Under the pieces are notes generated by a model. The model saw nothing but the letters and a program-made list of their open reading frames with translations. It did no database searches and had not been told where the DNA came from. A program made the translations under genes and the position numbers. Shown here piece by piece: positions 8,503 to 16,696 of a DNA stretch of 37,289 nt. Numbering within the stretch: position 1 is the stretch's first letter; every line of letters starts with the position of its first letter. Origin of the DNA: an uncultured Bacteroidota bacterium (lineage in GTDB: Bacteria; Bacteroidota; Bacteroidia; Chitinophagales; Chitinophagaceae); assembly GCA_903927185.1 (NCBI GenBank), contig CAIYLW010000039.1, positions 1-37,289 of the forward strand, written 5' to 3'.

Positions 8503-8985
8503 TTAAATCAAAACCGGTTTTTCTTGAAGTTGTTTGGCTAGTTCTAATACTTTCTCAATTAATATAGGAATGGTTTTCTCAATAGCGTAAGTCAGTTCAA
8601 TACCCTGTTGCTGTATAGATTCTATGCTTACTACAAACAAATATATTTCAGGCATTTTGTCCATCAGCTGCAAGGCATTTACCATATCTCGCAACCCAAT
8701 ATCATGCGTACTCATTGCCCTTGGAAAATCTTTGGCAAATCTTGGTTGAATTAAACGAATGGTGCCAGGTTCATTATTATCAAGTGTTGCATCAATCAAA
8801 ATCACTTTGTCATGAACTTCAAAAAATTCTAATAAATGAAAACCACCAGTTCCACCATCAACAACATCAACTTGATTTGCAATAGGCAATTTCTGCATTG
8901 CAATAGCAGTTTGAACACCCACACCTTCATCCCCCATCAGATAGTTTCCAATACCCAAAATTAAAAGGTCAGACTTCTTTAACAT
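8503..8985 (-). CDS. hyaD: [NiFe]-hydrogenase maturation protease HyaD/HupD
   Basis: This nickel-dependent endopeptidase (M52 family) removes the C-terminal tail of the hydrogenase large subunit after the NiFe site is assembled. The N-terminus ILGIGNYLMGDEGVGVQ carries the metal-binding Glu of the GxGNxLxxDEGxG motif. VDGGTGGFHLLEF and LIDATLDNNEPGTI follow, and the conserved His is in MSTHDIGL. The 160-residue length is typical. It starts 3 bases after the stop of the cytochrome b gene and is the last gene of the leftward hydrogenase operon. Its substrate is almost certainly the large subunit encoded two genes upstream. Confidence 0.94.
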   Translation of the reverse strand: MLKKSDLLILGIGNYLMGDEGVGVQTAIAMQKLPIANQVDVVDGGTGGFHLLEFFEVHDKVILIDATLDNNEPGTIRLIQPRFAKDFPRAMSTHDIGLRDMVNALQLMDKMPEIYLFVVSIESIQQQGIELTYAIEKTIPILIEKVLELAKQLQEKPVLI

Positions 8986-8988
8986 GCA

Positions 8989-9717
8989 TTATTTTTTTGG
9001 TTCATTTGGAGTATGATGCTCTTCATTTTGAAATACTTCTTCTTCAATAAATTTCCATCCACCACCCATGCTACTTATTTCACCTCGGCCTTCCACATAA
9101 TCGTGATAAAACACAAGATACACATGGATAACAGCAAATAGAATAAAGAACCACATTGACCAATGGTGAATAGATCTTGTTAGAATATCGCCACCCAACA
9201 TAGCAGGAACAAAGGCAAACAATTTTGGTAACCACCAAGTTCCCATTGATGCATATAATCCAAACCCTGTTAAGCACTGTACTAAAAAAGCAAGAAATGT
9301 AAAAAAGTAAATAAATCCTGCCATTGCATTATGCCCTACACTGATATGTTCTTTTCCACGCATCATCAAAATATCTATTTTAAAGACAGTCCACATTTCC
9401 TTGAAAAATTTTCTTGTTGTTGGTATGAACTGTTTCCAGTTTGCATATTTATTTCCAACAAAACCCCAATAAATTCGGAATAAGAAATTAAAAAAGAAAA
9501 TATAGGAGGCGATAAAATGTATTAAGCGTACCCAACCCATAGTATATTGATTGGCTGCTTCTTGGTGACTGAGTATCGCCAAAGGATTAGCAATAAAGAA
9601 CCCAGTTACAATCAGTACAATGATTGCTAAGGCATTTAACCAATGGTAATAGCGCACTGGCAATTCCCAAACATATACACGACGCAACCGATGAACATGC
9701 AAAAATTTCGTTTTCAT
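8989..9717 (-). CDS. hyaC: [NiFe]-hydrogenase b-type cytochrome subunit
   Basis: This is the membrane diheme cytochrome b that anchors the uptake hydrogenase and passes electrons from H2 to quinone. Four hydrophobic helices are visible, around residues 25-45, 65-85, 130-152 and 183-208. Candidate heme ligands lie in VRYYHWLNAL, RLIHFIASY, SVGHNAMAGF and RSIHHWSMWF, a His pattern typical of HupC/HyaC. The length of 242 matches the family. It sits 25 bases behind the large-subunit gene and 3 bases ahead of hyaD. Its presence argues for a respiratory uptake role rather than a soluble sensory or bidirectional enzyme. Confidence 0.94.
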   Translation of the reverse strand: MKTKFLHVHRLRRVYVWELPVRYYHWLNALAIIVLIVTGFFIANPLAILSHQEAANQYTMGWVRLIHFIASYIFFFNFLFRIYWGFVGNKYANWKQFIPTTRKFFKEMWTVFKIDILMMRGKEHISVGHNAMAGFIYFFTFLAFLVQCLTGFGLYASMGTWWLPKLFAFVPAMLGGDILTRSIHHWSMWFFILFAVIHVYLVFYHDYVEGRGEISSMGGGWKFIEEEVFQNEEHHTPNEPKK

Positions 9718-9742
9718 CCGTTAATTTTTAATTGTTAATGAA

Positions 9743-11467
9743 CTATTCACCCACTACACTTATTCTGCTAATGGTTTTACCATCTTCATCGTATAAGTGA
9801 ACACTACATGCCATACAAGGGTCGAAACTATGTATGGTACGCAGAATTTCTAATGGTTGTTGTTCGTTAGCAACAGGTGTTCCTATTAATGATGATTCAT
9901 AAGCAGATAACTGACCTTTTGAATCTCTTGGAGAAGCATTCCATGTTGTTGGAACTACTAATTGATAGTTTGAAATTTTCTGATCGTCAATATTAATCCA
10001 ATGTGCAAGTGCTCCACGTGGCGCTTCAGCATGACCTACACCAAAAGAATGTTTAGCCCAAGTTGCAGGATCAAAATTGCTGGTCTCTGCCATTTTAATA
10101 TCTCCTTTTTTTATATTTGCAATTAATTGGTCAAAAAACTCTAAAGACCATCCTGCAGCTAACTTACATTCTAATCCACGTGCTGCAGTTCTTCCAAGTG
10201 TTGAGAATAATGCTGTAATTGGAACATTCAAATCTTTTAAAGCTTTATCAACCACTTCTTTAAATTCAGGTCTGCCACTTGCATAACCTACCAACATACG
10301 AGAAAGTGGTCCAACTTCCATAGCATGGCCTTTCCACCTTGGTGTTTTAAGATAACTATATTTCTCATTGGTATTAAGATGTTGGAAAGGAGGTTTAGGT
10401 CCAGAGTATTTGATATTAGTTTCACCTTTCCAAGGATGTAATCCAACATTGTTTCCTCCATTATATTCATACCAAGAGTTGGTAATATATTCTTGTACCT
10501 CATCATCTTTACGTAAATCCACTTCGTATACCTTACTAACATCTTTATTCAAAATGGCACCTGCTGGGAATTTATATCCTTTCGGATCTTTAATACCATT
10601 GGTTGGTAAATCTCCATACACTAAATAGTTTCCTATTCCACCACCAATTGCACCCCAATCTTTATAGAAAGATGCAATAGCCATTAAATCTGGGATATAG
10701 ACCTGCTCTATGAACTCTTTACCTTGTTTCAATAATTGTTCTACTTCTGCTAAACGTTCAGCATTAATACCACTCACATCATCAATACCAATTGCACATG
10801 CCATACCTCCAACTAAATAATTAGGGTGTGGATTTTTACCTCCAAATATTGCATGCACTTTTACAATTTCTTTCTGCCACTCCAAAGCTTCTAAGTAGTG
10901 TGCTAAACCAATCAAGTTTACTTCTGCAGGTAATTTATATGCCGGGTGGCCCCAATAACCATTCGCAAATATTCCCAATTGGCCACTTGCTACAAATTTT
11001 TTAACACGTGTTTGAATATCACTAAAATATCCAGGAGAACTCTTAGGCCATTTTGAAATGCTTTGAGCCAATTCAGATGTTTTCTTAGGATCTGCCTGCA
11101 AAGCATTTACCACATCAACCCAATCCATTGCATGCAAATGATAAAAATGCACAACGTGATCGTGCATATATAAAGCACAGAACATAATGTTACGAACCAG
11201 TTCTGCATTGGCTGGAACATTAATTCCCAAAGCATCTTCTACACAACGTACAGATGCTAATGAGTGTGTGGAAGTACATACTCCACAAACCCTTCCTACA
11301 AAAGCCCATGCATCTCTTGGATCACGGCCTTTTAAAATTTCTTCCAGCAAACGTACCATCGTACCGCTGCTAAAAGCATCTTTGATTTTACCATTTTCGA
11401 TATCTGCTTCTATGCGCAGGTGTCCCTCTATTCTGGTAATCGGGTCTACAACAATTCTCTTACTCAT
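9743..11467 (-). CDS. hyaB: [NiFe]-hydrogenase large subunit (catalytic)
   Basis: This catalytic subunit carries the NiFe(CN)2CO centre that splits H2. The four nickel-binding cysteines are Cys61 and Cys64 in RVCGVCTSTH and Cys551 and Cys554 in DPCMACSVH. ITRIEGHLR near the N-terminus is the usual large-subunit signature. Seventeen residues follow His557, the expected cleavage point for the protease HyaD. There is no signal peptide, as normal, because the large subunit is carried across the membrane with the Tat-exported small subunit. The L2 motif has Ser555 where E. coli HyaB has Ala. The 574-residue length and neighbours fit a group 1 membrane-bound uptake enzyme. Confidence 0.96.
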   Translation of the reverse strand: MSKRIVVDPITRIEGHLRIEADIENGKIKDAFSSGTMVRLLEEILKGRDPRDAWAFVGRVCGVCTSTHSLASVRCVEDALGINVPANAELVRNIMFCALYMHDHVVHFYHLHAMDWVDVVNALQADPKKTSELAQSISKWPKSSPGYFSDIQTRVKKFVASGQLGIFANGYWGHPAYKLPAEVNLIGLAHYLEALEWQKEIVKVHAIFGGKNPHPNYLVGGMACAIGIDDVSGINAERLAEVEQLLKQGKEFIEQVYIPDLMAIASFYKDWGAIGGGIGNYLVYGDLPTNGIKDPKGYKFPAGAILNKDVSKVYEVDLRKDDEVQEYITNSWYEYNGGNNVGLHPWKGETNIKYSGPKPPFQHLNTNEKYSYLKTPRWKGHAMEVGPLSRMLVGYASGRPEFKEVVDKALKDLNVPITALFSTLGRTAARGLECKLAAGWSLEFFDQLIANIKKGDIKMAETSNFDPATWAKHSFGVGHAEAPRGALAHWINIDDQKISNYQLVVPTTWNASPRDSKGQLSAYESSLIGTPVANEQQPLEILRTIHSFDPCMACSVHLYDEDGKTISRISVVGE

Positions 11468-11491
11468 AAAGTGAATTTGTATAATTAGTTA

Positions 11492-12622
11492 TTAAGATTT
11501 TAATTCGTGTTCGCTTTGTTTGCCTTCTTCTTCAAGATCTAGAATCAGTTTTTTCTTGCGTACATTGGTCATTACAGCGTGTCCAGCTAAAGCGGCGGCT
11601 GTTACACCCAATGCAACTTTTCCAACATTGTCGGCATTGGCTTCAATTCCAAACCCTGCAAATGAAGACCCTCTTTCATATAATCTACCATTATCCCAAT
11701 AGTTCTCTTCGCTGCAACCAATACAAGGGTGGCCAGATTGGATAGGGAAACTTGTTCCATTATTCCATTTCATCACACCACAAGCATTATAAGTAGAAGG
11801 TCCTTTACAACCTACTTTATATAAACAATATCCTTTTCTAGCATTTTCATCATCAAAGGTTTCTACATATAAACCTGCATCGTAGAAAGGACGACGATAA
11901 CAAGTATCGTGAACCCTCTTACTATAGAATGCTTTTGGACGTCCTAATTTATCTAGTTCAGGAATCCGTCCGAAAGTAAGTAAGTGAACAATTACACCTG
12001 CCATTACTTCTCCAATTGGAGGACAACCAGGCACTTTAATAACTGGTTTACCTTTTACTAATTTATGTATCGGAGTTGCTTTAGTTGGATTTGGTCTAGC
12101 CGATTGCACACAACCATTACTTGCACAACTACCCCAGGCAATAATAGCTTGAGCATTTTCAGCTGCTTCTTCCAAAATTTGGAGAGAGGTCTTTCCACCA
12201 ATCATACAATAAACACCATCTGCACCCATTGGCACACTACCTTCTACACATAATATATATTTACCCTTGTATTTAGTCATGGTATCCTGTAAACATTTTT
12301 CTGCTTGAAATCCAGAAGCGGCCATTAATGTTTCGGTATAATCTAAAGAAATCTTATCGAGAAGAATATCAGCAACAATCGGATGTGATGACCTGATAAA
12401 GCTTTCACTACAACAGGTACACTCCTGAAAGTGTAACCATATAACAGGTAGTCTGGGTTGAGTTTCAAGTGCTGTAGCTACCTGACCCATCGCTGAATTT
12501 TCAAGACCGATAAAGGCAGTCATCATACTTACAAACTGAAGAAAGTCGCGTCGGCTATAACCCTTGCGTTCTACCTCTTCATAATAAGTAGGCTGTTTCA
12601 TTGGAACAAGCTCGTTAGACAT
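11492..12622 (-). CDS. hyaA: [NiFe]-hydrogenase small subunit, O2-tolerant (six-Cys) type
   Basis: This electron-transfer subunit has a Tat signal, with SRRDFLQFV at residues 23-31 and a likely cleavage after ATA at residue 51. Proximal-cluster cysteines are Cys68, Cys70, Cys71, Cys166, Cys171 and Cys200. Subtracting 51 gives 17, 19, 20, 115, 120 and 149, exactly the E. coli Hyd-1 positions, including the two extra cysteines of the O2-tolerant [4Fe-3S] cluster. Glu127 matches Glu76. Distal ligands are His238, Cys241, Cys266 and Cys272; medial ligands are Cys281, Cys300 and Cys303, with Pro293 retained. A hydrophobic helix near residues 330-350 forms the C-terminal membrane anchor. I chose the ATG at 12622; an upstream ATG at 12730 would add 36 residues before the Tat signal and run through the divergent promoter region. 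Confidence 0.96.
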   Translation of the reverse strand: MSNELVPMKQPTYYEEVERKGYSRRDFLQFVSMMTAFIGLENSAMGQVATALETQPRLPVIWLHFQECTCCSESFIRSSHPIVADILLDKISLDYTETLMAASGFQAEKCLQDTMTKYKGKYILCVEGSVPMGADGVYCMIGGKTSLQILEEAAENAQAIIAWGSCASNGCVQSARPNPTKATPIHKLVKGKPVIKVPGCPPIGEVMAGVIVHLLTFGRIPELDKLGRPKAFYSKRVHDTCYRRPFYDAGLYVETFDDENARKGYCLYKVGCKGPSTYNACGVMKWNNGTSFPIQSGHPCIGCSEENYWDNGRLYERGSSFAGFGIEANADNVGKVALGVTAAALAGHAVMTNVRKKKLILDLEEEGKQSEHELKS

Positions 12623-12697
12623 AAATTTTGATTTTAATTGGTAAATGCTAACACAAAGTAGTTTTCTGTTGATGGTTCCTTCATGACCCTTATCACA

Positions 12698-12737
12698 AAT
12701 CAATATGACTTTAATCATGTTTATAGGCATATTGATT
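12698..12737. promoter_or_regulatory. 10-bp perfect inverted repeat between divergent hydrogenase operons
   Basis: AATCAATATG at 12698-12707 is the exact reverse complement of CATATTGATT at 12728-12737, with a 20-base spacer. It lies in the roughly 150-base gap between hyaA (left) and the AHPGHG protein/hyp operon (right), where a regulator could control both directions. Each arm contains TTGAT, which resembles an FNR/CRP half-site, but the second half of a full FNR site is absent in each arm. It is a candidate operator only. Confidence 0.45.
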
Positions 12738-12774
12738 AATTACATTGCAGAAGAAACCATATAAAATTTTCTGT

Positions 12775-12966
12775 ATGAAAAAAATAACTGCTTCTCTTGC
12801 ATTTCTCTTACCAGTATTAACTTGGGCGCATCCTGGTCATGGTGAAACAGATGGTTATACCATAATTCACTATTTTTCTGAGCCGCAACATGCCATTATT
12901 ACTTTAGGTGTCTTAGTAGCAGTAACTGTGTACATTATCAGAGAACGGAGAAAGATCAAATCTTAG
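12775..12966 (+). CDS. Small membrane protein with HupE-like AHPGHG motif
   Basis: This 63-residue protein begins at ATG 12775; the frame is also open from a TTG at 12745, but the ATG gives a clean signal peptide. Residues 1-18 (KK, then ASLAFLLPVLTWA) look like a Sec signal with cleavage before HPGHG. The mature N-terminus HPGHGETDG resembles that of HupE/UreJ nickel permeases. A single helix (IITLGVLVAVTVYII) near residues 39-55 and a basic tail (RERRKIK) follow. It is the first gene of the hyp operon, 15 bases before hypA. The full HupE membrane body is missing, so it is not a permease by itself. A role as a metal-binding accessory is an inference from the motif and location. Confidence 0.7.
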   Translation: MKKITASLAFLLPVLTWAHPGHGETDGYTIIHYFSEPQHAIITLGVLVAVTVYIIRERRKIKS

Positions 12967-12981
12967 AAAAGTAGCACTCAC

Positions 12982-13326
12982 ATGCACGAACTATCCATTG
13001 TGATGAGTATTGTTGATTTAGCTACCAAGCAGGCAGCCAAACATCATGCTTCCGCTATTGAAGAAATAGAATTAGATATTGGTTGTATCTCTGGCATTGA
13101 AATGGATTCTTTCGAATTTGCCTGGAAACAAGGCATAAAAAGAACTATATTAGAGAATGCGACAAAAAAAGTAAATCGAATTGAAGGGAAGGCAAAATGT
13201 TCTGACTGTGATACATATTTTGATATGTTACAGTTATACGACAGTTGCCCCAACTGTAACAGCCATCTGGCAGTTATAATCAGTGGCAAAGAATTAAAAT
13301 TGAAATCCTTAGTATTACCAGATTAG
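12982..13326 (+). CDS. hypA: Hydrogenase nickel-incorporation protein HypA
   Basis: HypA delivers nickel to the hydrogenase large-subunit precursor together with HypB. The sequence opens with MHELSIV, where His2 and Glu3 are the known nickel-site residues of the family. The zinc site is formed by two CxxC pairs at Cys73/Cys76 (CSDC) and Cys89/Cys92 (CPNC). The length of 114 is normal. It is the second gene of the rightward operon and lies 19 bases before hypB. The call is secure. Confidence 0.96.
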   Translation: MHELSIVMSIVDLATKQAAKHHASAIEEIELDIGCISGIEMDSFEFAWKQGIKRTILENATKKVNRIEGKAKCSDCDTYFDMLQLYDSCPNCNSHLAVIISGKELKLKSLVLPD

Positions 13327-13345
13327 TAGATTTAAATAGAACTAT

Positions 13346-14086
13346 ATGTGTGCAACCTGCGGGTGTAGCCCCACTTCTCACCACGAACACGAGCATGGGC
13401 ATAACCATGAAAACTCCTCAAAAAATGGCAAGACCATTATTGATGTTGAACAGGACATCTTACAAGAAAACAACCTTTTAGCTGCAAGAAATAGAGGCTT
13501 CTTTGAAGGTCGAAATATCCTTGCAATTAATTTAGTGAGTTCTCCAGGATCAGGTAAAACAAGTCTATTAGAAAAGACACTGACAGATTTAAAGGGCAGT
13601 CTTTCTTTTGCAGTTATTGAAGGAGATCAACAGACAGCTAATGATGCAGATCGCATTCATGCCACTGGTACAAAAGTTACTCAAATAAATACAGGTAAGG
13701 GTTGCCATTTAGACGCGCACATGGTGTTACATGCAGTTCAAGGAATGAAACTACAAGCAGATAGTATTTTATTTATAGAAAATGTTGGTAACCTAGTATG
13801 TCCCGCTATGTTCGATTTAGGAGAACAGGAAAGAGCCGTAGTGATTAGTGTAACAGAAGGTGACGATAAGCCATTAAAGTATCCCGACATGTTTCACTCT
13901 TCTACTCTTTGTATCATCAATAAAATTGATCTTCTCCCCTATGTTAAGTTTGATGTAGAGAAGGCAAAAGAATACGCCAGAAAAATTAACCCTTCCCTTG
14001 AGATTATCGAATTAAGTTGTACAAGTGGTGAAGGAATGCAACAATGGTACGACTGGTTAAAAAGTAAAGTATTAACTCCTGCTTAA
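13346..14086 (+). CDS. hypB: Hydrogenase nickel-incorporation GTPase HypB
   Basis: HypB is a SIMIBI-class GTPase that works with HypA in nickel insertion. Its N-terminus has the high-affinity metal motif MCATCGCS (Cys2, Cys5, Cys7), then a short histidine-rich stretch (HHEHEHGHNH, residues 12-21) that may store nickel. The P-loop is SSPGSGKT at residues 65-72. The G-domain metal site is marked by Cys120-His121 (GKGCHLDAH), and VCPAMFDLGE contains Cys152. NKIDLLP near residue 190 is the guanine-specificity motif. The length of 246 is typical. It is followed by hypF after 10 bases. Confidence 0.96.
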   Translation: MCATCGCSPTSHHEHEHGHNHENSSKNGKTIIDVEQDILQENNLLAARNRGFFEGRNILAINLVSSPGSGKTSLLEKTLTDLKGSLSFAVIEGDQQTANDADRIHATGTKVTQINTGKGCHLDAHMVLHAVQGMKLQADSILFIENVGNLVCPAMFDLGEQERAVVISVTEGDDKPLKYPDMFHSSTLCIINKIDLLPYVKFDVEKAKEYARKINPSLEIIELSCTSGEGMQQWYDWLKSKVLTPA

Positions 14087-14096
14087 AACTTTTTTC

Positions 14097-16376
14097 ATGC
14101 AGGCTTTTCATATTCATATCACTGGTCTAGTTCAGGGTGTGGGCTTTAGACCTTGGGTGCATAAGCTAGCATCAAAATACAATTTGGATGGCTACGTTAA
14201 TAATGGACTAGATGGTGTTCATATTTATTGTTCGGGTAAGGAAGATGATATAACTGAATTTTATCACTCCATCATTCAAAATCCCCCAGTGCAGGCACTT
14301 ATAACATCACACCAAAAAACAGTATACAACTCCATTTTAAAGAAAGGTTTTTATATTCAAAAGAGTAATAGTAATCATACTGTTCAATTACTAATTACAC
14401 CCGACATTTCACTTTGTGATGATTGCAGAAGAGAAATTAAATCAGCTAATAATAAAAGGTACCAATACCCATTTACAACTTGTGTTAATTGTGGTCCTAG
14501 GTATTCAATAACAAATAAGTTTCCTTACGACCGAGAGAATACCACTATGAATTCAATTAAACAATGTAAGAGTTGTTCATTAGAATATGATGACATTAAG
14601 GATCTCCGCTATTATAGCCAAACCAATAGTTGCTCGGATTGTTGCATACAAATGCATCTTTATCAAAAAGATGGAACTGAGATTAAATTCCATCAAAAAA
14701 AATATTTGGATGCACTTGTTAATTTTTTAAAAGAGGGTAAAATTTTGGCAATAAAAGGTATTGGGGGCTACCATCTTTTATGTGATGCAACTAATGCACA
14801 AAGCATTACAGAATTAAGAGAACGAAAATTCAGGCCGAGTAAACCATTCGCCATTCTTTATGCAGATATAGAGATGGCAATTGCTGACTTAGCTATAAGT
14901 CCATTAGAGTTAACTGCACTCAAAGACAAGTCTACACCAATTGTTTTATGCTCCTTAAAATCATATCCTGAAAATGGTATTTGTGCAAATAACATTGCAC
15001 CAAAATTAAATGGCATTGGTGCTATGTTACCTTCATCGGCGCTACTACAATTAATTGCAGACAAATTTGGAAAGCCTTTAATTGCAACTTCTGCCAATAT
15101 CAGTGGCTCTCCCATTATTTATAAAGATGAGGATGCTATTAATAATTTATCTCCTATAGCCGACTTTATCTTAACATATGACCGTGAAATAGTAGCACCA
15201 CAAGATGATTCTGTTTTGCAGATTAGTAATCGAGGTCAAAAAATAATTATCAGAAGAAGTCGTGGACTTGCACCAAATTATTATCCTATTCCGATTAACC
15301 ATTTACCTTCTCAGACTTTGGCAATGGGGGCGGAATTAAAAGCAGCATTCGCTATTTCAAAAGACCAAATGCTTTTCATCAGTCAATTTCTAGGAGATCA
15401 GGAATCAGTTGAATCACAAGACAGTTTCAATGCAGCATTGAATCATGTTTCCAGTTTAATTGATTTTAAACCAAAGCAAATATTAATTGATAAACATCCA
15501 AGATATTTTGTTTCAGAAAAAGGTTTAGAATTGTCTCTTAACCATTCTACAAAAATTTGGAGTATCCAACATCATGAAGCACATTTTGCTGCTGTGATGG
15601 CAGAAAATAAACTATTAGATTTAAAAGAACCAATACTTGGTATTATTTGGGATGGCGCAGGATTTGGGACAGATGAAAAAATATGGGGTGGCGAAGTTTT
15701 CATATTTGATCAAGGAGAAATTAAAAGAGCTGCTCATTTAAAATATTTTCCCCAGTTAATGGGCGACAAAATGAGTAAAGAGCCAAGGTTATCTGCATTA
15801 AGTGTGTTACAAAATTTACCTCTTGCACAAAGCTTAATTCAAAAATATTTTACCATACAAGAATGGCAATATTATCAGCAGGTTATTCGTCAGACTAACT
15901 TAGTTTATACTAGCAGTATGGGTAGATTAATTGATGCAGTAGCATGTATTTTAGGATTAATACCCGTATGTACTTATGAAGGTGAAGCTGCCATGCTTTT
16001 AGAGGCTTTAGCAAAAAGATGTAAGACCCATAGTTATGATTATTACCACTTACCTTTAATAGAGGGTGAATTTGATTGGACAGTATTGATAAACGAATTA
16101 ATACATGATTGGTTTCAAAAAGAAGTAAATGAATTAATAGCCTGGAAATTTTTCTACTCATTAGCAAAAGCTATTGCTAGAACAAGTAATCATTTTTTTA
16201 TAGATAAAATTGCATTTAGTGGCGGCGTATTTCAAAACGCATTATTGGTTGATATGATCCTTGAAATCCTCCAACACAAAAGGCAACTCTATTTTCATGT
16301 ACAGTTAAGTCCTAATGACGAATGTATCAGCATGGGGCAGATGGCTTGGTTTAGTAAATTTGGAAAAATATCATAA
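14097..16376 (+). CDS. hypF: Carbamoyltransferase HypF
   Basis: HypF makes the carbamoyl group, loaded onto HypE, that becomes the CN ligands of the NiFe site. The domains in order are: acylphosphatase (residues 1-90, GLVQGVGFRPWVHKLA); a double zinc finger (about 105-185) with the exact family spacing C-x2-C-x18-C-x2-C-x24-C-x2-C-x18-C-x2-C; a YrdC-like nucleotide-binding domain (about 200-385, KGIGGYHLLCDA and a KPFAILYAD segment); and a Kae1-like C-terminal domain. The Kae1-like domain keeps the metal-binding HxxxH (His492, His496), SGGVFQN, and NDECISMGQ. The usual RRFHAQP segment in the zinc-finger region reads LRYYSQT here, which is unusual but leaves all eight cysteines. The length of 759 is normal. 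Confidence 0.96.
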   Translation: MQAFHIHITGLVQGVGFRPWVHKLASKYNLDGYVNNGLDGVHIYCSGKEDDITEFYHSIIQNPPVQALITSHQKTVYNSILKKGFYIQKSNSNHTVQLLITPDISLCDDCRREIKSANNKRYQYPFTTCVNCGPRYSITNKFPYDRENTTMNSIKQCKSCSLEYDDIKDLRYYSQTNSCSDCCIQMHLYQKDGTEIKFHQKKYLDALVNFLKEGKILAIKGIGGYHLLCDATNAQSITELRERKFRPSKPFAILYADIEMAIADLAISPLELTALKDKSTPIVLCSLKSYPENGICANNIAPKLNGIGAMLPSSALLQLIADKFGKPLIATSANISGSPIIYKDEDAINNLSPIADFILTYDREIVAPQDDSVLQISNRGQKIIIRRSRGLAPNYYPIPINHLPSQTLAMGAELKAAFAISKDQMLFISQFLGDQESVESQDSFNAALNHVSSLIDFKPKQILIDKHPRYFVSEKGLELSLNHSTKIWSIQHHEAHFAAVMAENKLLDLKEPILGIIWDGAGFGTDEKIWGGEVFIFDQGEIKRAAHLKYFPQLMGDKMSKEPRLSALSVLQNLPLAQSLIQKYFTIQEWQYYQQVIRQTNLVYTSSMGRLIDAVACILGLIPVCTYEGEAAMLLEALAKRCKTHSYDYYHLPLIEGEFDWTVLINELIHDWFQKEVNELIAWKFFYSLAKAIARTSNHFFIDKIAFSGGVFQNALLVDMILEILQHKRQLYFHVQLSPNDECISMGQMAWFSKFGKIS

Positions 16377-16421
16377 TCTAGAAAACTAATTAGCATTATA
16401 ACTCACTATAAATTATAAACT

Positions 16422-16694
16422 ATGTGCTTAGCAATTCCAGGAAAAATCATCGCTATCACGGAACAACTGGATGAAACTTTCAGAAAAGGAAAAGTTTCTT
16501 TTGGTGGTATCCTGAAAGAAGTTAGTCTGTATATGGTCCCCGAAGCAATTGTTGGTGACTATGTGTTAGTACATGTAGGCGTTGCAATTAATATAGTGGA
16601 TGAGGAAGAAGCCAAACTCACTTTTAGTTATTTAAAGAGTATGGGAGAAGTGGAAGAATTAAATACACCAGATTCTATAAAAAATAATTCTTAA
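16422..16694 (+). CDS. hypC: Hydrogenase maturation chaperone HypC
   Basis: HypC is a small chaperone that binds Fe(CN)2CO together with HypD and passes it to the large-subunit precursor. It begins MCLAIPGKI with the essential Cys2, and keeps His51 (VLVHVGVAI), the other family-defining residue. At 90 residues it has the expected OB-fold size. It starts 45 bases after hypF and ends 2 bases before hypD, consistent with translational coupling. Only one hypC-like gene is present, so no separate HybG/HupF-type chaperone is visible here. Confidence 0.95.
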   Translation: MCLAIPGKIIAITEQLDETFRKGKVSFGGILKEVSLYMVPEAIVGDYVLVHVGVAINIVDEEEAKLTFSYLKSMGEVEELNTPDSIKNNS

Positions 16695-16696
16695 AC

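Noticed and set aside
10077..11474. Open frames on the + strand inside hyaB (10077, 10368, 11187)
   Set aside because: They lie opposite conserved hydrogenase motifs and have no recognisable family pattern.
12623..12730. 36-codon N-terminal extension of the hydrogenase small subunit
   Set aside because: It would put non-conserved residues before the Tat motif and translate through the divergent regulatory region; the ATG at 12622 gives a normal Tat signal and mature numbering identical to E. coli Hyd-1.
12699..12736. Classical FNR box in the hydrogenase intergenic region
   Set aside because: Each arm has only one TTGAT half; the partner half at the N4 spacing is missing, so I report it as an unassigned inverted repeat.
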